From contig NZ_BMQT01000016.1 in NCBI RefSeq assembly GCF_014648255.1, positions 28,780-92,779 on the forward strand: a DNA stretch of 64,000 bases, written 5' to 3'. The notes below the pieces were generated by a model, which did no database searches, was not told the origin of the DNA, and saw only the letters and a list, made by a program, of their open reading frames with translations. This document shows positions 55,663 through 63,983 of the stretch, piece by piece (the first letter of the stretch is position 1; every line of letters begins with the position of its first letter). Made by a program: the position numbers and the translations under genes. The stretch comes from Nocardioides albus (GTDB taxonomy: Bacteria; Actinomycetota; Actinomycetes; Propionibacteriales; Nocardioidaceae).

Positions 55663-56484
55663 TCAGGCGGCGTTGAACGTCGCCGGGTCCGGACCGGTGC
55701 GACCCTCGCTCTCCAGAGCGTCGATCGCGGCCAGGTCGGCGTCTGCGAGGTCAAAGCCGAGCACGTCGAGGTTCTGCGCGATCCGCGCCGGGGTGACCGA
55801 CTTGGGGATCACGATCCGGCCCTGCTGAAGATGCCAGCGCAGGATCACCTGGGCAGGAGTCCGGCCGAGGCGGTCTGCGACCGTGGTGATGACCGGCTCC
55901 TGGAGCATGGCGCCCTGGGCGAGCGGGCTCCACGCCTCGGTGGCGATCCCGAGCCCGTCGTTCGCGGCGACCGTGGCTCGCTGTTGCAGCGCCGGGTGCA
56001 GCTCGATCTGGTTGACGGCCGGCACCGTGCCGCCGAGCGCGACAATCCGGTCGAGGTGCTCGGGCAGGAAGTTGGACACACCGATCGCGCGGACCCGGCC
56101 CGCGGCGTACAGCTCCTCGAGGCCCTGCCAGGCGCCGAGGTAAAGGTCCCGGGCGGGAGTGGGCCAATGGATCAGGTAGAGGTCGACGTGGTCGAGACCG
56201 AGGAGCTCGAGGCTCTTCTCGTACGCCTCGACCGGCCGCTCGTGGTCGGAGCTCCAGAGCTTGGTGGTGATGAAGAGCTCCTCGCGGGCGATGCCCGACT
56301 TCGCGAGCGCGTGGCCGACGCCGGCCTCGTTGCCGTAGACCGCGGCGGTGTCGATACTGCGGTAACCGGCCTCGAGCGCCGCGGTCACGGCTGCCTCGGT
56401 CTCGTCGTTCGGCACCTGGAAGACGCCGAAGCCGAGCTGCGGCATCGCGACGCCGTTGTTCAGGGTGATGGTCGGGATGGTCAT
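55663..56484 (-). CDS. Aldo/keto reductase (AKR5-like)
   Basis: An NADPH-dependent reductase of 273 residues, typical for AKR5 (2,5-diketo-D-gluconate/xylose reductase type). Catalytic residues are Asp and Tyr in SIDTAAVYGNEAGVG (~45-60), Lys in FITTKLWSSDHE (~75) and His in LYLIHWPTPARD (~107). The cofactor region has AWSPLAQG and VIPKSVTPARIAQNLDV. ATG 56484 has GAAGGAAG 5 nt upstream. It lies 32 bp after the MFS gene in the same direction. With the MarR regulator and efflux pump it may form an electrophile or quinone detoxification unit (inference). Confidence 0.92.
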   Translation of the reverse strand: MTIPTITLNNGVAMPQLGFGVFQVPNDETEAAVTAALEAGYRSIDTAAVYGNEAGVGHALAKSGIAREELFITTKLWSSDHERPVEAYEKSLELLGLDHVDLYLIHWPTPARDLYLGAWQGLEELYAAGRVRAIGVSNFLPEHLDRIVALGGTVPAVNQIELHPALQQRATVAANDGLGIATEAWSPLAQGAMLQEPVITTVADRLGRTPAQVILRWHLQQGRIVIPKSVTPARIAQNLDVLGFDLADADLAAIDALESEGRTGPDPATFNAA

Positions 56485-56516
56485 GAGACTTCCTTCTCTC
56501 TGAGATGGGTTGAGGT

Positions 56517-57695
56517 TCAGGCAGGGACGGGAACAGCCGTACGCCGCTCGCCCCCGGGCGCACGGACAGCGACCAGCAGAACGAGCAGACCGAGCGCGGT
56601 GACTCCGGCGCCCGCCCACAGCGGCGAGGTGTAGCCGAACCCGGCCGCGAGGGTCACCCCGCCGATCCAGGCGCCCAGCGCGTTGCCGAGGTTGAAGGCG
56701 CCGATGTTCGCGCCGGAGGCGAGGGTGGGGGCCCGGTCGGCGTACCCCATCACCCGCATCTGCAGGGCCGGCACCGTGCCGAAGCCGACCGCGCCCATCA
56801 GGACGAGGGCGATGATCGTCAGCACCTGGCTGCTGGCGACGAGGGCGAAGGCGGCGAGGACGACCGTCAGGGCACTCAGCAGCACACCGAGGGTCTTCAC
56901 CACGTCCCGATCGGCGGCCCGGGCGCCCACGATGTTGCCGACGAAGAGGCCGACGCCGAAGAGGACGAGCAGCCACGGCACCGCGCCCGCGGAGAAGCCG
57001 CTGACCTCGGTCAGGGTGAAGGCGATGTAGGTGAACCCGCCGAACATGCCGCCGAAGCCGAGGACGGTCAGGGCGATCGAGAGCCAGACCTGAGGGTTGG
57101 CGAAGGCGGCCAGCTCGGTGCGTACGGCCGGGACCGCCTCGCTGCGGCCGGTGTGAGCAGGGACCAGGAGGGAGATGCCGATGAAGGCAATGATGCCGAT
57201 GACGGTGATCGCCCAGAAGGTCGAGCGCCAGCCAGCGGCCTGGCCGAGCAGGGTGCCGAGAGGTACGCCGAGGACGTTGGCCAGGGTGAGGCCACCGAAC
57301 ATGAAGGCAATCGCGCTGCCTTTGCGGTCGGGGGCGACCAGCTGGGCGGCGACGACGGCGCCGATGCCGAAGAAAGCGCCGTGGCACAGGGCGGCGACGA
57401 TCCGGCCGACCATCATCGTGGCGTAGTCGGGCGACATCGCGGAGATCAGGTTGCCGAGGATGAACAGCACCATCAGGCCGAGCAGGGCGAGCTTGCGGGG
57501 CACCCGGGTGAGCAGGAGGGTCAGGCCGACGGCGCCGATCGCGACGCTGAGGGCGTAGCCGGAGATGAGGTAGCCGGCGGTGGTCTCGCTGACCCCGAAG
57601 TCGGTGGAGACCTCGGGCAGCAGGCCCATGATGACGAACTCGGTGAGGCCGATGCCGAACCCTCCGATCGCGAGGGCTAGCAGTGCGACGGGCAT
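56517..57695 (-). CDS. MFS efflux transporter (DHA1, YdhP/AraJ type)
   Basis: A 392-residue carrier with 12 predicted helices, starting MPVALLALAIGGFGIGLTEF with the DHA1 signature FVIMGLLPEVSTDFGVSE in TM1. GRIVAALCHGAFFGIGAVVA in TM4 and PALQMRVMGYADRAPTLAS are typical of YdhP/AraJ/CmlA-like inner-membrane exporters. ATG 57695 has AGGAG 6 nt upstream; longer starts lack similarity. It diverges from the MarR gene across a repeat-rich operator, so the pump is probably derepressed when MarR binds its ligand. The aldo/keto reductase gene follows 32 bp downstream. Confidence 0.92.
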   Translation of the reverse strand: MPVALLALAIGGFGIGLTEFVIMGLLPEVSTDFGVSETTAGYLISGYALSVAIGAVGLTLLLTRVPRKLALLGLMVLFILGNLISAMSPDYATMMVGRIVAALCHGAFFGIGAVVAAQLVAPDRKGSAIAFMFGGLTLANVLGVPLGTLLGQAAGWRSTFWAITVIGIIAFIGISLLVPAHTGRSEAVPAVRTELAAFANPQVWLSIALTVLGFGGMFGGFTYIAFTLTEVSGFSAGAVPWLLVLFGVGLFVGNIVGARAADRDVVKTLGVLLSALTVVLAAFALVASSQVLTIIALVLMGAVGFGTVPALQMRVMGYADRAPTLASGANIGAFNLGNALGAWIGGVTLAAGFGYTSPLWAGAGVTALGLLVLLVAVRAPGGERRTAVPVPA

Positions 57696-57730
57696 GGATG
57701 ACTCCTGAACGTGGACGGGTTGCGTCTGTC

Positions 57731-57793
57731 GATAGTCCGCGTGCGCAGTAGTTGCACACGCTTCGTATTTATAGTTGCACGCGCGCACTATCC
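57731..57793. promoter_or_regulatory. Operator of the MarR gene and MFS pump
   Basis: TAGTTGCAC occurs twice as a direct repeat (57749-57757 and 57772-57780). GATAGTCCGCG (57731-57741) recurs in inverted form as CGCGCACTATC (57782-57792). The nested symmetry lies in the 140-bp divergent gap and would accommodate two MarR dimers. Confidence 0.55.
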
Positions 57794-57835
57794 GCGCAAC
57801 TCGGGTATGCTGGAGGCGTCCACGAAGGAGGACCC

Positions 57836-58288
57836 ATGGGAATCGCTGATGACGCCGTCGAGATCCGCGCGCAGGGCTGGCGCACGCTGGCAGCCGTGCA
57901 CGGACTGATCGAGGCCGCGCTCGAGAAGGCGCTGCAGCGCGAGCACGGGCTGTCGGTCGTCGAGTTCACCGTGCTCGACGCGCTCAGCCGCCAGGACGGG
58001 TGGCACATGCGCATGCAGCAGCTGGCCCGCGCGGCGGCCCTCTCCTCCTCGGCCACGACCCGCCTGGTCACCCGCCTGGAGAACCGCGACCTCCTCACCC
58101 GGATCCTGTGCGCCGACGACCGCCGCGGGATCTACACCGAGCTCACGCCCGCCGGGCGGGCGCTGCTGAAGAAGGCCCGACCGCTGCACGACGAGGTGCT
58201 GCGTACGGCGCTGGACGAGGCCGCCGAGATCCCCGAGCTCGCGCCGCTCGTGCATGCGCTCGGGTCGCTGTCACCGGCACCTGCCTGA
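57836..58288 (+). CDS. MarR-family regulator
   Basis: A 150-residue winged-helix regulator. The dimer helices (ADDAVEIRAQGWRTLAAVHG) lead to the HTH: LSVVEFTVLDALSRQDGWHM, MQQLARAAALSSSATTRLV and the wing with ADDRRGIYTELTPAGRALLK. These are the conserved MarR positions, including the DDRR wing. ATG 57836 has AAGGAGG 3-9 nt upstream. It diverges from the MFS pump gene, whose operator holds matched repeats, and probably represses both. The inducing ligand is likely an aromatic or lipophilic compound (inference). Confidence 0.93.
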   Translation: MGIADDAVEIRAQGWRTLAAVHGLIEAALEKALQREHGLSVVEFTVLDALSRQDGWHMRMQQLARAAALSSSATTRLVTRLENRDLLTRILCADDRRGIYTELTPAGRALLKKARPLHDEVLRTALDEAAEIPELAPLVHALGSLSPAPA

Positions 58289-58298
58289 TCGCGCAGTC

Positions 58299-58907
58299 TC
58301 AGGCGAGCCAGCCGTTGCGTCGCGCGGTGAGGGCGGCCTCGGTCTTGTTGCGGGTGCCGGTCTTGCCGATCGCGGCGGAGAGATAGTTGCGCACCGTGCT
58401 CGGGGAGAGGAACAGCCGGCCGGCGATGTCGGCGATGCTCGACCCGTTCTCGGAGGCGGCGAGCACGTCACGCTCGCGCGCGGTGAGTGGATTGGGAGCG
58501 GCCCTCAGCGTCGCCGCGGCCAACGCAGGGTCGAGGACCGTCTCGCCGCGCAGAACCCGGCGGATCGCGTCGGCCAGCTCCTCGACCGGCCCGTCCTTGG
58601 CCAGGAAGCCGACCGCGCCCGCGGCCATCGCCTCGCGCACGTAGCCGGGCCGGGAGAACGTCGTCAGGATCATCACCCGGCACTCCGGGATCTGCTCGGC
58701 CAGCTCGCGCGCGGCCTCGAGACCGCTGATGCCGGGCAGCTCGATGTCGAGCAGGGCCACGTCGGGGCGGACCTCGAGCGCCGTCGGCACGATCTCGGTG
58801 CCGGTGCCGACCTGGGCGACCACCTCGATGTCGCCCTCGAGCCCCAGCAGCACGGCGAGCGCGCCACGCATCATCGCCTGGTCCTCGGCGAGCAGGATCC
58901 GGATCAC
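58299..58907 (-). CDS. NarL/LuxR-type response regulator
   Basis: A 202-residue regulator. The receiver contains IRILLAEDQAMMRGALAVLLG, the Asp in PDVALLDIELPGISGLEAAR (~52), the Thr in RVMILTTFSRPG and the Lys in GFLAKDGPVEEL. The LuxR domain has LTARERDVLAASENGSSIAD, LFLSPSTVRNYLSAAIGKTG. The start is GTG 58907, overlapping the kinase stop as GTGA. The 3' end is convergent with the MarR gene 10 bp away. It forms a DesR-like pair with the kinase upstream. Confidence 0.95.
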   Translation of the reverse strand: MIRILLAEDQAMMRGALAVLLGLEGDIEVVAQVGTGTEIVPTALEVRPDVALLDIELPGISGLEAARELAEQIPECRVMILTTFSRPGYVREAMAAGAVGFLAKDGPVEELADAIRRVLRGETVLDPALAAATLRAAPNPLTARERDVLAASENGSSIADIAGRLFLSPSTVRNYLSAAIGKTGTRNKTEAALTARRNGWLA

Positions 58908-59983
58908 GACGCCGGCACCCTCGCCTCGAGACGGAACCCGTCGGCGCCAGGACGTACGTCGAGGCGACCGTCGACCGCTCGCAGCCGCTGCCGTAGACCC
59001 TCGATCCCACCGGACCTCTCCGCCGGGCCGGCCGGGACCGCCGGGCCGCCGACCCCGTCGTCGACCACAGCGAGCCGGAACTGGCCGCCGTCCTCGGTGA
59101 GCTCGAAGCGGCAGCTGGCCGCCCCGGAGTGGCGGAGTACGTTCGTGGCGCCCTCGCGCACGACCCAGGCGAGCGCCTGGCCGGCGATGTCGGGCACCTC
59201 GGCCGGGGCAGCGGCCACCGACGTACGGATCCCGGCGGCGTCGAGGGCGCGACGTGCGCCGTCGAGCTCCTCGGCCAGGGAGAGGGTCTTCATCTGGTCG
59301 ACGGCGGCCCGCACGTCGGCCAGGGCGGCACGTCCGACCTCCTCGATGTCGGCCGCGTGCGCAGCGGCGGCCTCCGGGTCTCGGGCCGCGAGGCGGCGTA
59401 CGGCCTCGGCCTTCACGACCATCACGCTCAGCGTGTGGCCGAGCAGGTCGTGGAGGTCGCGCGACATCCGGGCACGCTCCTCGGCCACGGCCGTCCGGGC
59501 CAGCTCCTCGCGGGTGCGGCGAAGCTGGTCGACGGTCTCGATGAGGCGCAAGAAGGAGGTCGTGGTGAGACCACTGAGAAGGATCCCGCCGACGCTGAGC
59601 AGATAACCGCTTCCGACACCCTCGATGACCGCGATCGAGACCGCGGCACCGGCCGTGGCTGCGGCGATCGCGATCAGCAGGCGCCAACCCCGCAGCACCG
59701 CCGGCGAGACGATGGCCAGCACTCCCCACACCGTCTGCCAGCCCTCTCCCTGCATCGCAGCGAGCAAGGTCAGGACGACAAGCGCAGTCAGCAGAACTGC
59801 GACGCGACCGGTGAGCACGAGGGCTACCGCGGCTGCGGCGAGCGCGAGCACGAGAACCACTTGGCCGGCGGCCGTCATCACATCGCCGGAGAGGTTGAGC
59901 AGCGGGAAGAGCAGCAGCACCGGGAGCCACACCAGCACCCCGCCGTAGCGCTGGAGGTTGCACCTCAGGCCGGACACGGTCAT
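58904..59983 (-). CDS. Sensor histidine kinase, DesK/NarL type
   Basis: A ~359-residue HisKA_3 kinase with five or six N-terminal membrane helices (VLVWLPVLLLFPLLNLSG, VLVLALAAAAVALVLTG, LLTALVVLTLLAA, LLIAIAAATAGAAVSIAVI). The phosphorylated His is in MSRDLHDLLGHTLSVMV (~175). The ATPase has WVVREGATNVLRHSG and GGIEGLRQRLRAVDG. ATG 59983 lies right after the TAG of the upstream small membrane protein; GTG 59977, with AGGG 8 nt upstream, is an alternative. The gene order membrane protein, kinase, regulator in one direction suggests a three-gene operon in which the small protein may modulate the sensor. Confidence 0.92.
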   Translation of the reverse strand: MTVSGLRCNLQRYGGVLVWLPVLLLFPLLNLSGDVMTAAGQVVLVLALAAAAVALVLTGRVAVLLTALVVLTLLAAMQGEGWQTVWGVLAIVSPAVLRGWRLLIAIAAATAGAAVSIAVIEGVGSGYLLSVGGILLSGLTTTSFLRLIETVDQLRRTREELARTAVAEERARMSRDLHDLLGHTLSVMVVKAEAVRRLAARDPEAAAAHAADIEEVGRAALADVRAAVDQMKTLSLAEELDGARRALDAAGIRTSVAAAPAEVPDIAGQALAWVVREGATNVLRHSGAASCRFELTEDGGQFRLAVVDDGVGGPAVPAGPAERSGGIEGLRQRLRAVDGRLDVRPGADGFRLEARVPAS

Positions 59984-59987
59984 CACC

Positions 59988-60395
59988 CTACCGGCGCCGC
60001 AGGCCGACGATGACCACAACGGCGACGACGACGTGCAGGCTCACGAGCCCCAGCCCAGCAGCTACGGTGAGCGCGCTGGTCGGCGTGATCAGCGAGAGCA
60101 CCGCGATCCCCACCGCGAGCATCGTCCACCGCCTGGTCGCCCGCTCCGAGCGACCCTGCCACCACCGCAGCAGCACCCCACCGATCATCGCGATCACCAG
60201 ACTGCTGACGATCACCGAGCCGATCGTGATCTGCTGCGTGCTAGCCCCCGACTTCACCTCCAGATCCACCCCTCCGACCTGGGTCCACAGGAGCCATACG
60301 ACTGTCGCCGTCCCGGCCGCGATCGCCGCGACCGTCACGACCCGCCCCCAGCGGACCTGGCTTCGCCGGGCGGTCTCGTTCGTCACCGTTGTCAT
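59988..60395 (-). CDS. Small four-helix membrane protein (DUF6069)
   Basis: A 135-residue protein with four hydrophobic segments: VVTVAAIAAGTATVVWLLW, IGSVIVSSLVIAMIGGVLL, WTMLAVGIAVLSLITPTSA and LVSLHVVVAVVVIVGLRRR. The first loop GGVDLEVKSGASTQ and the paired-helix layout match DUF6069 of actinobacteria, whose function is unknown. ATG 60395 has GGAG 6 nt upstream. The stop is 4 nt before the histidine kinase start, so both are on one transcript. A role as sensor partner is only an inference from position. Confidence 0.75.
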   Translation of the reverse strand: MTTVTNETARRSQVRWGRVVTVAAIAAGTATVVWLLWTQVGGVDLEVKSGASTQQITIGSVIVSSLVIAMIGGVLLRWWQGRSERATRRWTMLAVGIAVLSLITPTSALTVAAGLGLVSLHVVVAVVVIVGLRRR

Positions 60396-60522
60396 GTCTG
60401 TCTCCGTCTCCACCACCCACCATGGGTGGTGTCTCCAGACTCGCGCCAGCAGGCCCGTGCGCGTCAGATCTGATTGTCCGGACCAGGCCGTGACAATTGT
60501 CAGAGGTGCCTAGGGTGGAGGC

Positions 60523-61176
60523 ATGCGCATCGCCATCGTCGGCGGCCACGGCAAGGTCGCCCTGCACCTCCATCCGATCCTCTCCGCCGCGGGCCACACC
60601 CCGGTCGCGCTCGTACGCAGCGAGGGCTACCGAGCCGAGCTCGAGTCCCTCGGGGCCGAGGTCGGCCTGCTCGACATCGAGAACCAGGACGCCGACGGGT
60701 TCGCCGCTGCGTTCGCCGGCTGTGACGCGGTCGTCTTCGCCGCCGGCGGCGGCCCCGACGGCAACAAGGAGCGCAAGCGCACCGTCGACCTGGAGGGCTC
60801 GACCAAGTCGATCGCCGGCGCGAAGGCAGCCGGCATCCGCCGCTTCGTACAGGTCTCGGCGATCAGCGTCGACGAGCCCGTCCCGGCCGACGCCGGCGAG
60901 GTGTGGAAGGCCTACGTCGAGGCCAAGCGCGACGCCGACATCGCCCTGCGTGACAGCGACCTCGACTGGACCATCCTGCGCCCCGGCGGGCTCACCGACG
61001 AGCCCGCGACCGGACGGGTGAAGCTGGCCGAGAAGCTGGAGCGCGACACCATCCCGCGTGCCGACGTGGCCGCCGTGATCGCTGCGGTGATCGACGACGA
61101 GGCCACGGTCGGCAAGCAGTGGGAGCTGGTCTCCGGCGACGCGACGGTCGACGAGGCCATCGCCGCGGTTCTCTGA
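60523..61176 (+). CDS. NAD(P)-binding atypical SDR (NmrA/YwnB-like)
   Basis: A 217-residue Rossmann protein: MRIAIVGGHGKVALHLHPIL is the dinucleotide motif, followed by AVVFAAGGGPDGNKERKRTV and RFVQVSAISVDEP. ILRPGGLTDEPATGRVKLAE and IPRADVAAVIAAVIDDEATV complete the fold. The Tyr-Lys pair of classical SDRs is only partly kept (AYVEAKRDADIAL), the usual state in this atypical group. Many relatives act as reductases for quinones or flavins or as redox sensors; this one is undefined. ATG 60523 follows GTGGAGGC. It is convergent with the DinB gene 9 bp on. Confidence 0.85.
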   Translation: MRIAIVGGHGKVALHLHPILSAAGHTPVALVRSEGYRAELESLGAEVGLLDIENQDADGFAAAFAGCDAVVFAAGGGPDGNKERKRTVDLEGSTKSIAGAKAAGIRRFVQVSAISVDEPVPADAGEVWKAYVEAKRDADIALRDSDLDWTILRPGGLTDEPATGRVKLAEKLERDTIPRADVAAVIAAVIDDEATVGKQWELVSGDATVDEAIAAVL

Positions 61177-61185
61177 CCCGAGCCC

Positions 61186-61704
61186 TCAGCGAAGAGCGAG
61201 GAGCCCCTTGACGTACGCCGCCTGGCCGATGTGCCGGGCGGCGTCGTCGACGACGCTGACCAGCCTCACCGCCGCGGTCACCGGCGGGTCCCAGCCCTCG
61301 TCGATGACGCGGGCGAGGTCGTCCTCGCTCAGCCCGTCGACCAGCTCGGTCGTGGCCCTGTGGACGGCCTGGTAGTAGCCGGTCAGCAGCGTCGGGTCCT
61401 CCAGCCGGAACGCAGCGACCTCCTCGGCGCTCTGCCCGTACCCCATCGCGCCGGGTTCATAGGGCAGAGCGAACCGCTCCACCCAGCCGTCCCGCATCCA
61501 CACCTCGTCGGCGCCGGCGAGCGGCGCGATCTGGGCGTCCTCCATCCGGGCGGTGTGCCACAGGGTCCAGGCGATCGAGTTCGCCCCGTCGTACGGACGC
61601 CACAGCAGGTCGTCGGTCGAGAGCCCGTGGACGATCTCGGGAAGGCTCTCAGCGGTCCGGTCGAAGCCGTCCGCGAGCAGTCGTTGGAACCAAGGTGCGC
61701 TCAT
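61186..61704 (-). CDS. DinB/DUF664 family protein
   Basis: A 172-residue four-helix-bundle protein of the DinB/DUF664 group. SAPWFQRLLADGFDRTAESL, LLWRPYDGANSIAWTLWHTA and the second His site DDAARHIGQAAYVKGLLAL supply the probable metal-binding His triad (WH and ARH). Actinobacterial relatives include mycothiol-dependent maleylpyruvate isomerases and other mycothiol S-transferases. A thiol-transfer role is therefore plausible but not shown. ATG 61704 is 10 nt from the convergent NPD gene stop at 61715. Confidence 0.85.
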   Translation of the reverse strand: MSAPWFQRLLADGFDRTAESLPEIVHGLSTDDLLWRPYDGANSIAWTLWHTARMEDAQIAPLAGADEVWMRDGWVERFALPYEPGAMGYGQSAEEVAAFRLEDPTLLTGYYQAVHRATTELVDGLSEDDLARVIDEGWDPPVTAAVRLVSVVDDAARHIGQAAYVKGLLALR

Positions 61705-61714
61705 GCCCTCCGTT

Positions 61715-62788
61715 CTACACCGTGCCCGGGAGGAGCGCGCGGGCCTCGCTCCACATCCGGGTCATGATGTCGGCGGCCGGTTCGGCCGCCGCGCGTGCGG
61801 CGGCCTGGCCCGCCCAGTGGTTGGCGCGGTCCATGGGCACCTCGGCGGCGGGGTCGGGCGTCCCTTTGCGCCATCTCGCGACCAGCGCACGCTGGTGCGG
61901 ATAGGGCGCGGGCGACGGAGCTCCCGGCGCGTCCCAGGAGCGTACGTAGGGGGTCGGGGCAGCACGTCCGAGTCGGCCGGAGTAGGCCCGGGTGGCGACC
62001 GTCTCCTCCGGCTCGAGCCCGGTCAGCGACTCCGCCCAAACCTCGGCGATCCCGGTCTCCGGTGAACGCAGCAGCGCGGTGCCGACCTGGACCGCGCTCG
62101 CGCCGAGGGTCAGCGCCGCGGCGACGGCACGCCCGTCGGCGATCGCCCCGGTGGCGATGACGGGCACGTCCACCCCGTCGACGATGTGCGGCAGCAGCGC
62201 GAACAGCCCCACCGTCGTACGCTCCGCAGTCTCCGCCTCGAAGACCCCGCGGTGCCCGCCGGCCTCGAGCCCCTGGGCCACGATGGCGTCCGCACCCGCC
62301 GCCTCGGCGGCCCGCGCCTCCGCCAGGGTGGTGGCACACGCGAACCAGGCGATCCCGGCGGCATGCAAGCGCTCGACGTAGTCCGGCGTGAAGAGCCCCA
62401 TGATCGAGGAGACGACCCGCGGCCGGGCGGCGAGCATCGCCTCGCACTGCTCCTCGATTCGCGGCGCGGGAGGCTGCCCGGAGCCGGGCGTACCGAACCC
62501 GCTCAGGAACTCCTCCGCGGCCGAGATCCCCGCCGGATCGTCGACCACCGGGTCGGGGATCCAGATGTTCAGCTGGAACGGCCCCGCCGATCGCGACCGG
62601 AACTCGGCCGCCCACTCTGCGATCCGCTCCGGCGAGTCGAGCACGACCCCCGATGCCCCCATCCCGCCCGCGTCGACGACCGCAGCCGCCAGCGCGGGCG
62701 GGCAGGCACCCGCCATCGGCGCCTGAAGGATCGGCATCGTGAGGCCGTACGCCTCGCAGAACTCCTGAGCACGTCGTCGCGCAGTCAC
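61715..62788 (-). CDS. Nitronate monooxygenase (NPD family)
   Basis: A 357-residue FMN enzyme with classical NPD motifs: MPILQAPMAGACPPALAAAV, GGMGASGVVLDSPERIAEW, FQLNIWIPDP, DAIVAQGLEAGGHRGVFEAE with the catalytic His after the phosphate loop, and VIATGAIADGRAVAAALTLG. Unlike the beta-oxidation NPD protein it carries the AGGHRG form typical of active nitronate monooxygenases that detoxify propionate 3-nitronate and related compounds. The start is GTG 62788. It is followed by the DinB gene with no overlap. Confidence 0.9.
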   Translation of the reverse strand: MTARRRAQEFCEAYGLTMPILQAPMAGACPPALAAAVVDAGGMGASGVVLDSPERIAEWAAEFRSRSAGPFQLNIWIPDPVVDDPAGISAAEEFLSGFGTPGSGQPPAPRIEEQCEAMLAARPRVVSSIMGLFTPDYVERLHAAGIAWFACATTLAEARAAEAAGADAIVAQGLEAGGHRGVFEAETAERTTVGLFALLPHIVDGVDVPVIATGAIADGRAVAAALTLGASAVQVGTALLRSPETGIAEVWAESLTGLEPEETVATRAYSGRLGRAAPTPYVRSWDAPGAPSPAPYPHQRALVARWRKGTPDPAAEVPMDRANHWAGQAAARAAAEPAADIMTRMWSEARALLPGTV

Positions 62789-62807
62789 GCCGGCCACGTT
62801 AGCGCGA

Positions 62808-63940
62808 TCAGGTTGTCCCCAATCCGTGGCCGGCCACGTTGAGCAGGTCCACCATCGTGAACTCGCCGGGTGTGGCCGACGGGAGCGTCGGTCGCCACGC
62901 GGGATCGTTGCGCAGGTAGGAGGTCGGATCCATGGCGAGCAGACCGAGGAACACCTCAGCCACGATGCGACCACCGACCGGCCCCAGGTGTCGTCCACCG
63001 GCGAGCAGCTCGGCCTCCTTGAGGATGTAGAACCACAGCGGCGCGGGACCGCCACCGGGCAGCCCCAGCTCGTCCCCGATCGGCCTGATCCCCATCTTTC
63101 GCGCCACTGCCCGTCCCGACGGCAGCCCCATGCGAGCGCCACGGGTCAGGTTGCGCATCACGATCGAGCTGGGGTCCGCTGCGATCTCGGGAGGGAGGTC
63201 GATCATCGGCGGCACCACCTGGGTGTCGATGGCCCGGGTGACCTGAGGCTGCACACCACCGGCCCCGTCGAGGTCGAAGAACCGGTTCCACTCGATCGTC
63301 CAGAACGGCGGCAGGACCCGGAACCCGACGAAGTGCTTCAGCCGCAGGTCCTCCCCCGGAGTCGTCGCCTTGGTGAAGATCGGCAGCGGCGGGACGGTGG
63401 TGTTGAGCTTGTAGCGACCCCGCACCTGCGAGTGCCCGAAGCGGTAGGCCGCGACCGAGAACTCGACCGGCATGAACGCCTTCCCCGACTTCGCCTCGTA
63501 GTGCTCGAGCCGAAGCCTCGGAACCGTGCCGGTCTCGTCGAGCACGTCGCCGAGCATCGCCTGCCCGACCGTACGCTTCAAGAAGTCGTGCACGACCAGC
63601 CACTGATAGTGCCAGCGGACCGTGCGCTGCGCCGCCTCGAACACCGTCTCGCTGCCGTGCTGCATCCGCGGGTCGGCGAGCACCATGTCCATGACGGCGT
63701 TGTGGAACTTCAGCATGGTCAGCTGCAGCTGGCTGATGAAGGTGTTCTCGTCGTTGCGCGGATCTCCGACGATCGCGGTGTCCTGCGAGTTGCGCGGCAG
63801 GTCGTCCTCGTTGTCGTGGCGGCCGACGAGGAGGTAGCCGGCACGGCCCGGCGCGTTGTCGTACATGAATGCGTCATCGGACGGGCCTCGGCCATAGACG
63901 TTGTCGAGGTCGAAAGCCGGGGAACGGAAGCTGGTTGATT
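62808..63940 (-). pseudogene. Animal-haem-peroxidase-type protein, N-terminus lost
   Basis: The C-terminal ~375 residues of a bacterial peroxinectin/animal-haem-peroxidase family protein: SPAFDLDNVYGRGPSDD, LVGRHDNEDDLPRNSQDTAI, ISQLQLTMLKFHNAVMD, WLVVHDFLKRTVG and the proximal haem His in AAYRFGHSQVRGRYKL. The distal-His region (GQFVDHD-type), which should lie ~20-70 residues upstream of FDLDNVYG, is not encoded: upstream of about 63940 the pattern ends and the frame leads into a putative insertion element. ATG 63866 could still start translation, but the product could not hold haem normally. It is probably inactive. Confidence 0.65.
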
Positions 63941-63983
63941 CGCCCTGGGTTTCGTTCCGTGATCTTTGACAGGATTGGGAACG

